Assembly (NCBI RefSeq): GCF_035582795.1
Contig: NC_134366.1
Location: 5,438,828-5,502,827 of the forward strand
Direction: 5' to 3'
Origin: Mycteria americana
Lineage: Eukaryota; Chordata; Aves; Ciconiiformes; Ciconiidae
Length of the DNA: 64,000 nt
Positions 27,561-41,178 of the stretch are shown one piece after another (position 1 is the first letter of the stretch; every line of letters starts with the position of its first letter). Below the pieces are notes generated by a model. It made no database searches. It saw only the letters and a program-made list of their open reading frames with translations, and was not told the DNA's origin. The translations under genes and the position numbers were made by a program.

Positions 27561-30500
27561 GTCTATTACATATGTGCAGAACATACAACATTACATATTT
27601 TATGTTTTTTCTGTTATATAGACTCAGAACACCTAAATATCAGCACAGCCCAAATAAAGTCTAATCCAAGGACCCATGGGTACCACTACAGAGGTGGCAG
27701 GCACCTTGCTTGGCAATAGCAGTTTCCAGCTCTGTGCCAAGTCATGTACTTCTCTGAGTCATCTTATATAATATTAATGGTAATCATCTTCCTCTTTGAA
27801 ATACTTTTTATAGGCTGTCCATGCCAAAAGCAGGGATGAAGATAGCAATGTCACTATTCAGGATAAAATTGCCTGGGTTTGATGGGAAGAGAAGACATGC
27901 CACCTCTGGGATTCCCCTCCTGCTGTCACAATTAAATCTACGTGGAAAGAATTTTAAGAAAATAACAGACTGAAGTAAATTGCCAAGAGCGTGACAGTAG
28001 AGACAGAAATATTTCCATAGAAATATTCTCTGTCAAAATAGCCAACCACATTTGGGTAAATCTCAGTCTGCTCTACCAAACCACACAAAACTCATGTGAG
28101 TCTTTGCTGAGAAGCAGCACCAACTGGAAACATATCAGAGGAACGAAGTCTGAGTAAAACACCCCAGAAAACTTCAAGTTCCACCTCCCCAAACTTTGCG
28201 GCAAGCATGGGTCAGGTCAGCTTGCTCTTTCCCACACAACTCCGGGACACCGTTTGGAGGGCAGCACAAGGTGGGACACATCCCCAGGAGGTAGTCTGGA
28301 CACAATCATCCTCTTCGGGAAGGGAAAAGAAGAGTTTAGCAATAAATACACATGCCAGAGGGTGTCAGAGATCAGCCTCTAGCCCATTTAATTTGCTAGC
28401 CCAGCCAAATAACACGCTAACCCTGCAGTGTTATTGTCCAGCTGCATGAGAAGGGGGTAGTTCACCTCTCCCAAGGGCACAATGCACTCCGTATTCACCA
28501 GATTAGACTAGATTAGTGTCTTCCCACAAAAGGTAATGTTAAGAAGCTAGCGAGAAGGTTTGGGGAGTGGATATAAGGAAACAGTACACCCTGAATTGCT
28601 CATTAGTTAAGTAACTAGAAAGTTAAATAGCTAGTGGGACAACTTTCTCAGCCCTTAGAGAAATGGGCTCTATTCTTTGATAATCCAGCTCCTGTGAACA
28701 TTGTCTTCCAAACCGGAACCCTAACCAAGAGTAAAGGTTTACCATAAGTATATATGAGTGCCACAGAGGACAGCAGCAGATGAAAAGCTATCCCTGTGTA
28801 TGTCCAGTAATGCTGAATCATGCGAAGTAATTCAAACATTGTATTTTCTTGCAAATTCCCTTCTATTGCAGCGGTCCGAATTAGTGCTTGAGAAAGCAAA
28901 CCTCTGGCTGGGCAGAGCCAGGCCTGGCTGGGCACCAACAGAAACCAAAAAAAAATCCATGCACACCATGCATGTGGACAGGCTGCATCAAGAAGATGGT
29001 GTTCATCCCTTTTATCAGACACGTGGAAGGTCTTTGTCTCAGGAAAGAGTTAAGTTAGGAGCTTGAGGGTTTTTTTTCAATTAAGCCGTATCTTTTAAAC
29101 ACAAAGAATTTTAATCATAAAATGATACCTGCAATGTCATAGAGCAATAGATGTTTTTTGCTAGTCAGGATTTTGCACAATAAGACTTTTTGTTTGGGAA
29201 GGAAAATAATGATTCTTTGCTATGCCAACCTTAAAAAAAAAAGAAAGGAAAAAGAAAGATATATTCCATTTAAGCTTCCATAGAGAGAGATTATTAAAAA
29301 AAATAAAAATTTCTTTTTAAATGTAATCATATTACTTCGTTCATTTTGTCTATTATGAATTGATATTAACAACCGAAGAGCATGGCTCCTTTTTTCCCCC
29401 TTTCTTCCTGTGCATTTATACTTTTGTCAAGGTCAAAGCAATTAAGCTTTACTCTTCCGACATGACCAGCTGCCTGGAAGCCCAGGAGAGGAGCAGGCTG
29501 ACAAGACAGAGTGTGATTTCAAAGGCGGGATGCTGAGGAGACCCCAAAGAAGAAGCACTCAGGTGCCATTTCTTCAAATGAAATGGCATGCTGGGGGATG
29601 TTCAGCCCTTGCTCACTGCAGAAGTGTGTATGAAACCTGGTGAATTTTGCCTTTATTGCTTACTTTTAGTGACCGCTATTTTGATCAGCACAGCAATGAC
29701 TGAACTGAAGACCTCCAGCATACAGATCTATAAAACTGGAGTATTTGTGGTACCTGCTCTGGAACAGTTAAGTTCAAGACTGTGACTGTCTACAGAGTAA
29801 GGTAACAGAGTGGCTCATAACCAACATTGCCTTAGAGGTGGGTTCATCTCACCTGAGTGCAGTGGACTAAGTGCCCGTGGCTCACCTTCCTAGCCCACAG
29901 AGGCCTAGGATCCATCTCCCTAAACATTGGGTTTGGGTGTTGTTTGGGATGACTTAGAGCATCCTCCCTGGCTGTTGATCCAGAAGGTCCAACGGCTCCC
30001 ATGGGCAGGTGTCATCTCTGCCAGCCTCGTATTAATGTTTCAGAAACCCATAGTAATCTCCAGCAGCACCAGAGTCCTTCGTTAAGGTGACTGAATCAAG
30101 CCCTTGGACTCCAGGAACTATCACAGGCACTTGGGCAACTAACTCATGAATAAACTGCATTTGGCTTTTGAAATTTCTTCATCTCTCCCACAAGCTGTGA
30201 CATGTGCAGTAGAGACAGCTTCAGCTGAGTCAGATACCTCTGGGCCCCATTTGTAGCCATCAGAGAGAAACAGGCTCTTCTAGAGTATTCATTTTCTAGC
30301 CTGGTTTTGGCTGAGAGATCTTCTGAATGTCTAATCCAGGCAATATAAGCTTATGAGGGACTGTCTCTAGCTACATGAAAATTGCATATTCCCTTCCCAG
30401 CTATTGTGAATTATTTCGGCAAACCTTTCTGAAAGTTCTCTTCCCAAGAGAAGGGTTAGTTAGTGCCTGGTATCCAGGACTCATTATTTCTTGGCTAAGA

Positions 30501-31018
30501 AGACCTGTAAGTCACAAGCCAGGGTTTCATCCAAACCATACTGCTTCTGCATGGAGTAGGTGCCTCAGAAGTAAGCTGAATGCCAGCACCAAGTCAAGGT
30601 AATGGAAAAAGGTATTCGATAGGATGCTTTAGAACACCCTCTGAGCTCCCCACCATACAGTGGAGGTATAAGGGAAGGAGAACACATCAGCCAGGGACTG
30701 GAGGTCCCTTCCTGGCTCTTGCTGGCCTTCAGCATTATATTGGTGGGTCCTTCTCTTCTCTGTTTATTTGCTTCTCTCCCTTCCCAGGTGAGCCGTGCTT
30801 CCTGGGAGGAGAGCAATTGTCTCTCACTGAGGTCTGCATCCCTTACTGTGGTGCTCTCAGCTTTCAGCTGGAACCTATAAATGTTGTAACACTACAAATA
30901 ATAAAAACCTGCTAGAAAGGCGCAGAAGTCCAACACATCATCTGAGCACACAAACTCCTCAAAAAACCTTCCCCAAGTAATTCCACCCCCTATCCTCATC
31001 TCTATCACTTCTTAAAAT
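27561..31018. other. Intergenic DNA with no recognised gene
   Basis: Positions 29,050-29,350 are markedly AT-rich, with A-runs at about 29231-29243 and 29295-29310. No coding region or named repeat was recognised before the CR1 insertion at 31,021. Confidence 0.55.
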
Positions 31019-31020
31019 CT

Positions 31021-31935
31021 GGATGAAGGGATCAAGTGCACCCTCAGTAAGTTTGCAGGTGACACCAAGTTGGGCAGGAGTGTTGATCTGCTTGAGGGGA
31101 GGAAGGCTCTACAGAGGGACCTGGACAGGCTGGATCCATGGGCCGACGCCAATTGTATGAGGTTCAACAAGGCTCAGTGTCGCATCCTGCACTTGGGCCA
31201 CACCAACCCCATGCAAGGCTACAGGCTTGGGGAAGAGTGGCTGGAAAGCTGCCTGGCAGAAAAGGACCTGGGCGTGTTGGTCGACAGCCAGCTGAATATG
31301 AGCCAGCAGTGTGCCCAGGTGGCCAAGAAAGCCAATGGTGTCCTGGCTTGTATCAGAAATGGTGTGGCCAGCAGGAGTAGGGCAGTGATCGTGCCCCTGT
31401 ACTCGGCACTGGTGAGGCCACACCTCGAATACTGGGTTCAGTTTTGGGCCCCTCACTACAAGAGAGACATTGAGGGGCTGGAGCGTGTCCAGAGAAGAGC
31501 AACGAAGCTGGTGAAGGGTCTGGAGCACAAGGCTGATGGGGAGCAGCTGAGGGTATTGGGGTTGTTTAGCCTGGAGAAAAGGAGGCTGAGGGGAGACCTT
31601 ATCACTCTCTACAACTGCCTGAAAGGAGGTTGTAGAGAGGTGGGGGTCGGTCTCTTCTCCCAGGTAACAAGTGATAGGACAAGAGGAAATGGCCTCAAGT
31701 TGCGCCAGGGGAGGTTTAGACTGGATATTAGGAAATTTTACTTCACTGAAAGGGTTGTCAAGCATTGGAACAGGCTGCCCAGGGAAGTGGTTGAGTCGCC
31801 ATCCCTGGAAGTATTTAAAAGACGTTTGGATGAGGTGCTTAGGGACATGGTGTAGTGGTGGTTTTGGTAGTGTTAGGTTTATGGTTGGACTTGATGATCT
31901 TAAAGGTCTTTTCCAGCCTATATGATTCTGTGATT
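31021..31935 (+). mobile_element. CR1 non-LTR retrotransposon, 5'-truncated, plus strand
   Basis: This is the 3' fifth of a CR1 LINE. It starts abruptly inside the reverse-transcriptase domain of ORF2, runs through the ORF2 stop at 31853-31855, and continues into a short 3' UTR ending in the CR1 terminal octamer (GATTCTGTGATT) without poly(A). The 5' truncation and the octamer 3' end are the normal form of CR1 insertions. About 900 bp align closely, by eye, with the minus-strand copy starting at 38106. No target-site duplication is evident, as is usual for CR1. Confidence 0.93.
31022..31855 (+). pseudogene. CR1 ORF2 C-terminal fragment (reverse transcriptase end and C-terminal region)
   Basis: An uninterrupted frame of about 277 codons, corresponding to the last part of CR1 ORF2, which normally encodes an apurinic-type endonuclease followed by reverse transcriptase. 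The fragment opens at the RT active-site block: in the usual F-A-D-D box this copy reads F-A-G-D, so one catalytic aspartate is replaced. The conserved C-terminal part follows, including [20 protein letters not shown] and [15 protein letters not shown], and ends in [11 protein letters not shown] before TAG. There is no ATG and no endonuclease, so it cannot make a working enzyme. The absence of stops or frameshifts suggests the insertion is younger than the minus-strand copy. Antisense open frames across this stretch are shadows. Confidence 0.9.
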
Positions 31936-34481
31936 AATATCTCAATTTTTCATCAAAACCCTCCATTTGCCTAAAACTACAGACCTCATATCTGGGTTAA
32001 TTCTATAGCAGTGGATCTCATTCGTACGTAAAAATATATCAAATGATGTACCACTGTTTTCAAAGAATCTTACTCTGTTTTCATCCTAACAATTTTTTCC
32101 TCCTACTGTCAGGCATCTATTATTGTAACAGTTGTTTAATGTAAGAATAAGAAGTACTGATAAATGGAAGAAAACCTGTGAAACGGCACCCTGCCAAAAC
32201 CAAAAATTTGAATTTTTCCCTTCTTCTCAAACCGTTGCAAACCCAATAGTTTCTCACATATTGCCAAGCCACTACTCTAAAGGGTTTGGTGGAACACCAT
32301 TACTGGTTTCTCCTGGTGTAAAAGAGCAGCTGGCCAGCACAAGAACAGGCTTTTTCAGAGTCAGGCACCAAAAGGAAGTTGTGTCATCAAACTCTGGACA
32401 CCTGTGGTACGTGTCTGAGCATTGAGTGACTTGTCTAGTCTCCCCTTTGCAGTACCATGGAGATAAGTGGGCATTTGTAGAGCACGTGTCCTTTTTTTGA
32501 AGTCTACGTTCAGGTGAGGTGAATTGTGCCCTAGAAACGTTTGACAGGAGTCACTGCAAGGGGATTCACGTGTGCGTTGTAAATGTTTCATTCCCACCCT
32601 GACATCTCATTTAGGCACCTACCTTAAGCATCTCCATCCTTGCATAACAGATGTTGGCCCAGACAGGTGAGCTGGACACACACTGTGAAGCACCCAGAGT
32701 CGTCCTCCACTCCGTGGAGAGGTCACTGCCCACAGAGTTTCAGAAACATAAATAAGGTCTCCACTGGCTGTGCAGAAAGCTCAAGCATTTGAGTGCTCGC
32801 TAATGCCGAGGGAGGAAAGGAATAGAGGCCATAGATAGGGAAATGCCAGGGACAAATGTGAGATGGAAAAGGGCCCCTCAAGACCCAGTGCGCTGGTCTG
32901 GAAGTCACTGCTCACCAGCAATCACAAAGTGTATCTGAAACCCTGTCCCTTTTCTCTAAATTCAGCACCTAAGTCCTGCCAAAACTTCTTCAGTGATCCA
33001 TCCCTTGAATTTTGAATGATCTTTTAAGGCAAAATATGAGAATTTTCTCTGAAAGCAGCTTGTTAATGTTTTGCCATCCTCTTACATGAGTGTTATCTTA
33101 ACTTTCCCATTAAGCAGCTAGTCCTAAAATTATACTCACTATGTCTTTTTTTCTGAATCAGAGAAAATTGTTTCCCAAATGAAATAGTTCCCTAACAAAT
33201 AACCACATTAAATAATGTCTTCTAATATTAATTATAAATTGGGTTGTTTGCTGAGGAGAACAGCACATACACATTTAACTGGAGACTCTTACAACCTGCA
33301 TACAACAGTAAATATCCCCATAATTCAGATGAATTCACTCTTTCAACTCTTTCTGTGTGTTTGTGAGCTGAAATGATTGACCCTCTCTGCAAACATCACT
33401 GCCTGGATAGACACAACCTGGCAACCTACTGAAGTTGTCAATTGGCTCCTGTTGTGTTCCCTGTCTGGGGATCTTGCAGACAAAACCTGCCAAAGTGAAC
33501 AGTTTCCTGTCTTATCATAATGCCAAGATCCCACAAGGTTTTTGTGAAAGCAAAGGTTTGCCTTCCATGCTTTCCCCCTCCTGTATTCTATGGTATAACT
33601 ACTTCATGCTTTGGGAACTCAGCTCCTCCTTTGGATATTTCTGAATTTGGGAGTGGTAAAAATCTAGTAAATGGTGTACCCGCTACCACGGGCCACACGT
33701 CTTGGCTGATGTCAAGGCCATGATGCTTCAACTGCTTTTGGCAGAGGACAGTTGGGATGTGGAAGTTTTCAGGCATTTACATGGAAATCATACTGTGATT
33801 TCCTGATGCTAATTATAAATGCATCTGTTAAATTTGCAGATTAAATTGTTACCTTTGAGCATCAGTCTTAGGCATTCAAAGGGCGCAATTCTGAAGCAAG
33901 ATTTTGTTAAGTCCTTACATGAAATCTTGAGACTGAGCCTGTGCAGTCCAATGGATGACTGAGAAAAAAGGATAGCTAATAATGTGGTTTTGATGTTTGG
34001 GGAGAGGGGTTGAAGGTTATGTCTTTCTCCGGTTTATGCAACTGCCATGGGTGATTGCAAGGCAGATGGGATGACTGTAATTTCTAGAATGGATGGGTGT
34101 AAAACTTGATAAAAAGCTGACTGATTAGAGGCACTTCTCAGCTAATGACCGTCAATTAATTCTAATCTCCAGTGAGTGGCAAAGAAAATAATGGATTCCT
34201 GCTGGCTACCCCGTGCTGTCTACATAGATCAAATGACTTTCCCCTCTGCATTGCTGAATAAAGCAAAGAGTGAAGAGTATCAGAGAATAATTCAGAGACA
34301 AGGCTGCTGAATCTGGAGCATCATATTTGTGTTTACCATGACACTTTGTGCATACCTGGTCCCTCCACTTGCTCACCCTCTGGCAATTAGGACCCAACAC
34401 TTCAGTCTTCCCAAATCACTGGTTACTATGGAAAAAAAATCTTGGTCATACCTTCTTCCCTGCAGCATGTAACATTAGCTA
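31936..34481. other. Intergenic DNA with no recognised gene
   Basis: AT-rich DNA with short open frames only. No further repeat was recognised. Confidence 0.55.
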
Positions 34482-34489
34482 TGACGTCA
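34482..34489. promoter_or_regulatory. Perfect palindromic CRE (TGACGTCA) with nearby YY1-like site
   Basis: The octamer TGACGTCA lies within the 10-bp palindrome ATGACGTCAT. It is followed within about 15 bp by GATGGCGG, which resembles the YY1 core. An intact CpG-containing CRE is unusual in this CpG-poor area. No gene start is visible, so function is unproven. Confidence 0.3.
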
Positions 34490-37400
34490 TCTCCTGGGAT
34501 GGCGGACTTCAGATTTGCCTTTGGCCAAAGCTACTACTTTTCTTAGTAAGCCTCAGACTCCCATCAGACACTCACAGGACAACCACTTCCAAATACCTTC
34601 CAGGGGGATGGCTCTGGCACAGCAGAACAGGTCTCTACTAGACTGAGGAACAGATATTCATCTGTTTCATGGCTCTTCTGCATCCCCTTTGAAAGACAGG
34701 CAAAGCTTCAGATAAGCAATACTATCTGCCCTTGGGGCAGGCAATGGCAGAACCCTTCTGAGAAGGGGACCACAGCACTGTTACCTACTTGGCATCAGTC
34801 ATGCAGGCTCCAGAGACTCCCAACAGACCCTAAAGCTGGACACTGGCAGGAGACTCCAATATCCAATCTCCAATACCCAGTGTATGGGCAAAAAATGAGT
34901 CTAGGAGCTGCCCTCCTCAACTGGAGTTACTATGGGCAAACCTTTCCACAAATGGACCTTTGCTCTCACACTGTCCGGGCTTTAAGAAGGAAGGAGACAA
35001 GTGTTTGGCATGTTTTCCCTAAAAAGCTCCCCTCTCTGTAGAAATGATATCTCTAGCGCTGAGAAATTTCCTTAGAGGTTTCCAGGTGAACCTCTGGAGA
35101 TTTGTTGGCTGTGAGCTCAGGGAGCCTGTAAATAATAATGTCTGCACCGTCAGCTCAGACTGCCCAGGCTTGACTCACCGGGGCAGAGCACCGTGCAGCA
35201 TCACCCTGCTCCCGCTGGTGGCTCTGGGTGGGCCAGCTGTGCCACCTGCCCAGCTGTGCCACCTTTTCAGGAGCCAGCTTGCTCCAGGATCGGTTATCGG
35301 CTGCCTTATCAGCTTCTGGGGAAAAAAACAATGTGCTATTCCCAACTGGGATCAGAGGAAATGTCAGTGTATGTGCTGTCTAGTTAGGAAGTAGTTGTTC
35401 CTAACAGGGAATGTTATGTTGAGCATGTCAGCTGTGTTCATCACCCTTTTGGGGCATGGATCATGAACCCACAAAGTTTAACAAACAGCCTTTTCTCATA
35501 CAAACTGGCTGGCACATGCCATTTGAAATGAGAAGGACAGAGCTGAGTAGGGATCTGTTTCTGAGAGCACCTTAGGTATATAAGGGAGGCCAGACGGAAT
35601 GAAATAACTCAGAAGAGCTGGGATGTCACATACTTGGGAGTTTCTTAATTTAATTTCTTTTAGTACCACGGAAAAGTGTTTTTCAAGGCCCTTTGCTACT
35701 AAGGTCTCCTTGTTGATCACACATCCTCCCAGCAGACAGTGAAAAGAATGGGGAAAAGCTTTACATTTCTTGGTCATCACCAAACGCAGATAACCAGAAT
35801 AGCTCCTCTAAAAAGATTAGCACTGCACACCCCTCCCTGTATTTTCAGCCTACTAATTATCAGCATTTTTCTCCCTGTCAGCTTACAAAAACATTCATTA
35901 CCATGGGACATGGCTTTTGTTGAACGTATTAGTACGTGAATGCAGTCCAAGACAATGCAGAAAAAGTAGAGTTGGCACGATCATGTTCTCCTCCCACACT
36001 CCTGCAATTACTGTGGGTCAAATAAAGAAATAGGAAGCAGTTGTTGCAAACATGGTTAAATGTGGCTTGCAAATGCAGAAACAGAGACGTGTGGGGCTTC
36101 TGTGCAAAATGTCCAATGCTCAAAGGCTGGAACAGCTGGAGGGAGGAAAATTCAGTCAAAAGTAAATATCTGGCAAGTAGCTGTCTCCCTCTGAGTTAGC
36201 CACCTTCAGATCTTCTGAAGTCAGCAGAGATCTAGTCAATTTGGTCAGGGGGTCCTGAGGCACAGTTCAGACATGAGCGAAAATAGGCCAGATGAATCAC
36301 CATGTGAAAGTGACTATTTTTTCCTTTGACGACAAAGGAGTCTACAGTGATTAACTCAGCTGTACACTTTGTTAGGATGGACAGTTGCTTCCTATATATT
36401 GGTTTTATTTTACTAGTGTCTTGATTTTTCTCACTATGTTGACCACTTGATTCCCCTATGCAGTGTGACTAAACACTTCCGATGTTCCTGAGAACCTCAG
36501 TTATTCTGTTTCACTCACTGCTACACCGCTTGAAATCATATTATTATGGGGAATCTCAAGTTTCTTTGAAAGAAAAAAAACCATGGAAAACCTTTTCTTT
36601 TGATCTTTTTAAACAGGTTTTATGATTTTAGGAAGAGGTTTAACTTAAGCTTTTAAGCTTTGGCATGTTCAACCAGCATCTCTAAGGAGCAGCTGACATG
36701 ATCCCAAGTCTTACTGATTTCACAGGTCCTGTTATCTTTGCTTTGGGGAAAAATAAATTCTCCATCTACTGATAAAAATATACCGAGGAATTCTAAATCC
36801 TGACAAGTATCTTCATTCCTGATTGATTTTTTTTCTCAGAAAGAAGTCAAAGTCTACAAGTTACCGAAAGAACCAGCTTAGCAGACTCTTGCCAGAAGCA
36901 ATGTCCTCACTTGGGTCACCCAGTGATTCCCCAGGAAAATGCTCTCTTCTGCACCTCCTGTGCAGTGAGCAGAGAGGCCTCCAGAGTGCCCCTATATATG
37001 AGAATTACATTGTACTTACATATAATTTTTGTCCACTCCAAGGACTCAAAGGATGTGCACAACACAAGTGAAAATAACCAGCTGGGAGGACTTTTGGAGC
37101 ACACAGAAGTAAGGCCTATATTTTGTATATGCACACCAGATCAACACGTACACTTTTACTCATATCAAAGAAGATTGAAATTAGGGGTCTAAATGTAGGC
37201 GTTGCCTTTGGCACAGCCTTGAGGTATTCAAGATACCCACACAGGGAAGAGAGATATGAGACAGAGCCTTTGGAGACTTGTGCTTCCCTGGAGCGAAGGT
37301 TGGAACCTGCTGGGGCAGAGCATCTCAAAAGACATTAGATATTTATGTTTAATCCACAGAGCCATCGCCACACTATCTTTCCACATCAGCCTCACAGACA

Positions 37401-38105
37401 TCAATAAGACCCTTTGCAGACAAAGGCTAGGACTTCCTCTCAGCTCCCTTTGGTGGTCTAGGAGTCTAATCTAAGCTAGAAGTCCAGAGCCCCTGTATAC
37501 TAAGAGGGGAAAAAGGATGCTCTAAAGGACATCTCAGCCCACATATCTTCAGCACATTCTCTTGGGGTGGGCTAAGCCTTTATATTTTTTGTTCACAACA
37601 AAGGGATGCTAAACACTACTTAGAGCAAGACTTCCTCAAAAGTCTGAAGTTAGCTTGGTGATCTGTATCCCAATGTGCTGCTCAGCGTAAGCAAAGTTAT
37701 CAGGATCTGCTCCGTAGCAAGATGCAGCAGACCTGGAAGGAGAAGCCAGGACAGCAAGAGGGAGGAATATGGAGGCAGAACCTGGAAGTAATCTACAAGT
37801 ACATGGCAGGGATTGTGCCACCTCAGTGGATTGTTGGATAAACAGCCCCATCTCTTTCAGAAACACCATGTTTCCACTTTGCAAAAGCAGCTTGAAATAT
37901 GCTCTACTAAATAGACACAACCCAGCATCCCTCACAAAGAGAAACTTTAGGAGCTCATTACCAAGCAAAGTCTCTGGCACCTGATTGCCAGTCTGTTTGC
38001 TTTGTAATTAACTTTCATTGCCCAGCCCCTGATAAACCAGCAACCAATTCCTTTGTATGAAGAGCACCGCTCAGTGTGATTACACCAGCCACTCTTGCAA
38101 ATAAA
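34490..38105. other. Intergenic DNA with no recognised gene
   Basis: Short domain-free open frames. A small TAAGCTT direct repeat lies at about 36646-36660. I see nothing else before the minus-strand CR1. Confidence 0.55.
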
Positions 38106-38202
38106 ATAGAATCAAAGAATCGTAGAATCATTTAGCCTGGAAAAAGACCTTTAAAATCATCAAGTCCAACCGTGAACCTAGCACTGCCAAGCCCACCACT
38201 AA

Positions 38203-41176
38203 ACCATGTCCCTAAGCACCTCATCCAAACGTCTTTTAAATACCTCCAGGAATGGTGACTCCACCGCTTCCCTGGGCAGCCTGTTCCAAGGCTTGATAAC
38301 CCTTTCAGTGAAGAAATTTTTCCTAATATCCAGTCTAAACCTCCCCTGGCGCAACTTGAGGCCATTTCCTCTTGTCCTATCACTTGTTACCTGGGAGAAG
38401 AGACCGACCCCCACCTCGCTACAACCTCCTTTCAGGCAGCTGTAGAGAGCGATAAGGTCTCCCCTCAGCCTCCTTTTCTCCAGGCTAAACAACCCCAGGT
38501 CCCTCAGCCGCTCCCCATCAGACTTGTGCTCCAGACCCTTCACCAGCTTCGTTGCCCTTCTCTGGACACGCTCCAGCCCCTCAATGTCTCTCTTGTAGTG
38601 AGGGGCCCAAAACTGAACACAGTATTCGAGGTGCGGCCTCACCAGTGCCAAGTACAGGGAGACAATCACTGCCCTACTCCTGCTGGCCACGCTATTTTTG
38701 ATACAAGCCAGGATGCTGTTAGCCTTCTTGGCCACCTGGGCACACTGCTGGCTCATATTCAGCTGGCTGTCGACCAACACACCTGGTCCTTTTCCACCAG
38801 GCAGCTTTCCAGCCACTCTTCCCCAAGCCTGTAGCGTTGCATGGGGTTGTTGTGACCCAAGTGCAGGACCTTGCACTTAGCCTTGTTGAGCCTCATACAA
38901 TTGGCCTTGGCCCATGGATCCAGCCTGTCCAGGTCCCTCTGTAGGGCATTCCTACCCTCAAGCAGATCAACACTCCCACACAACTTGGTTCAAACTTACT
39001 GAGGGTGCACTCGATCCCCTCGTCCAGGTCATTGATAAAGATATTGAACAGGACTGGCCCCAACACAGAGCCCTGGGGAACACTGCTTGTGACCGGCCGC
39101 CAACTGGAGTTAACTCCATTCACCACAACTCTTTGCGCCTGGCCATCCAGCCAGTTCTTTACCCAGCGAAGCGTACGGCTGTCCAAGCCATGAGCAGCCA
39201 GTTTCTCCAGGAGAATGCTGTGGGAAATGGTGTCAAAGGCTTTACTAAAGTCTAGGTAGACAACATCCACAGCCTTTCCCTCATCCACTGGGTCGGTCAC
39301 CTTGTCATAGAAGGTTGGTCAAGCAGGACCTGCCTTTCATAAGCCCATGCTGACTGGGCGTGGTCACCTGGTTGTCCTGTATGTGCCACATGATGGCACT
39401 CAAGGTGAGCTGATCCATAATCTTCCCTGGCACCGAGGTCAGGCTGACAGGCCTGTAGCTCCCTGGATCCTCCTTCCGGCCCTTCTTGTAGATGGGTGTC
39501 ACATTTGCTAACCTCCAGTCAGCTGGGACCTCCCCAGTTAGCCAGGACTGCTGGTAAAGGATTGAAAGTGGCTTCCGTCAGCTCCCTCAGTACTCTCGGG
39601 TGGATCCCATGCAGCCCCATAGACTTGTGGGTGTCTAAGTGGTGCAGCAGGTCGCTAACCATTTCCCCTTGGATTGTGGGGGCTTCATTCTGCTCCCCAT
39701 CCCTGTCTTCCCACTCAGGGGGCTGGGTACCCCAAGAACAACTGGTATTACTATTAAAGACTGAGGTAAAGAAGGCATTAAGTACCTCAGCCTTTTCTTC
39801 ATCCTTTGTCACTATGTTTCCCCCCACATCCAATAAAGGATGGACGTTCTCCTTAGCCCTCTTTTTGTTGCTAATGTATTTACAGAAACATTTTTATTGT
39901 CTTTTATGGCAGTAACCAGATTAAGTTCTAGTTGGGCTTTGCCCCTTCTAATTTTCTCGCTGTATAACCTCACGACATCTTTGTAGTCTTCCTGAGTTGC
40001 CTACCCCTTCTTCCAAAGGTCATAAACTCTCCTTTTTTTCCTGAGTTCCAGCCAAAGCTCTCTTCTGGTCTTCTTCCCCGCTGGCTCATCTTTCAGCACA
40101 TGGGGACAGCCTGCTCCTGCGTCTTTAAGATTTCCTTCTTGAAGAATGTCCAGCCTTCCTGGACTCCTTTGCCCTTCAGGACTGCCTCCCAAGGGACTCT
40201 GTCAACCGGTCTCCTGAACAGGCCAAAGTCTGCCCTCTGGAAGTCCAAGGCAGCTGTTCTGCTGGCCCCCCTCCTTTCTTCTCCAAGAATCAAAAACTCT
40301 ATCCTTTCATGATCGCTATGCCCAAGACAGCCTCCAACCATCACATCACCCACAAGTCCTTCTCTGTTCACAAACAAGAGGTCCAGCAGGGCCCCCTCCC
40401 TAGTTGGCTCACTCACCAGCTGTGTTAGGACGTTATCTTCCACACACTCCAGGAACTTCCTAAACTGTTTCCTCTCTACTGTATTGTATTTCCAGCAGAC
40501 ATCTAGTAAGTTGAAGTCCCCCACGAGAACAAGGGCTAGTGATTGTGAGACTTCTCCCAGCTGCTTATAGAATATTTCGTCTGCCTCTTCATCCTGGTTG
40601 GGGGGTCTGTAACAGACTCCCACCATGATATCTGCCTTGTTGGCCTTCCCCCGATTCTTACCCATAAACACTCAACCCTATCATCACCATCTTTAAGCTC
40701 TAGACAATCCAAACACTCCCTAACATATAGGGCTACTCCACCGCCTCTCCTTCCTTGCCTATCCCTTCTGAAGAGTTTATAGCCATCCATTGCAGCACTC
40801 CAGTTGTGCGAGTCACCCCACCATGTTTCCGTGATGGCAAATATATCATAGTTTTCCTGCTGCACAATGGCTTCCAGCTCTCCTGTTTGTTGCCCATGCT
40901 GCGTGTGTTGGTGTAGATGCACTTCAGTTGGGCTATTGATCCCACCACCTTTTTGGGGGGAGAAGTCCTAATTCCTATGTGACCATTCTCAGGTGCTTCC
41001 GTGGTTTCTAACACATCAGTAACCCTTGCGTCTTTGCTGCTGCATGGATCTCCATCCCCTACCTCCACTGAGATGGCAGACCGAAGGACCTCGCTAATAC
41101 ACCATCCCTCAAGCATTGGTGTGCCACCCTCAAGCTTATGTCTAGCGAGCCTTGTTTTATCCCTTTCCCCCTTCAA
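38203..41176 (-). pseudogene. CR1 ORF2 (endonuclease-reverse transcriptase), frameshifted
   Basis: ORF2 encodes the enzyme that nicks target DNA and primes reverse transcription on it. Endonuclease landmarks survive in separate frames: ITETWW near 40,830, GDFN near 40,510 and GHSDHE near 40,320. Reverse-transcriptase landmarks include MTPIYKKGRKEDPGSYRPVS (near 39,480), [17 protein letters not shown] (near 39,240) and [20 protein letters not shown] (near 39,070). The frame shifts at least four times, at about 40,890, 40,670, 39,300 and 38,830, and more breaks are likely between 39,500 and 40,090. The catalytic F-A-D-D block is destroyed by a net loss of seven bases near 38,990-39,000. The C-terminal part (38199-38876) matches the plus-strand copy and ends in the same [11 protein letters not shown]. 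No functional protein is possible. Confidence 0.9.
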
Positions 41177-41178
41177 AT

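Noticed and set aside
31109..31765. 218-codon antisense open frame over the plus CR1
   Set aside because: Shadow of the intact CR1 ORF2 tail, with no domain of its own.
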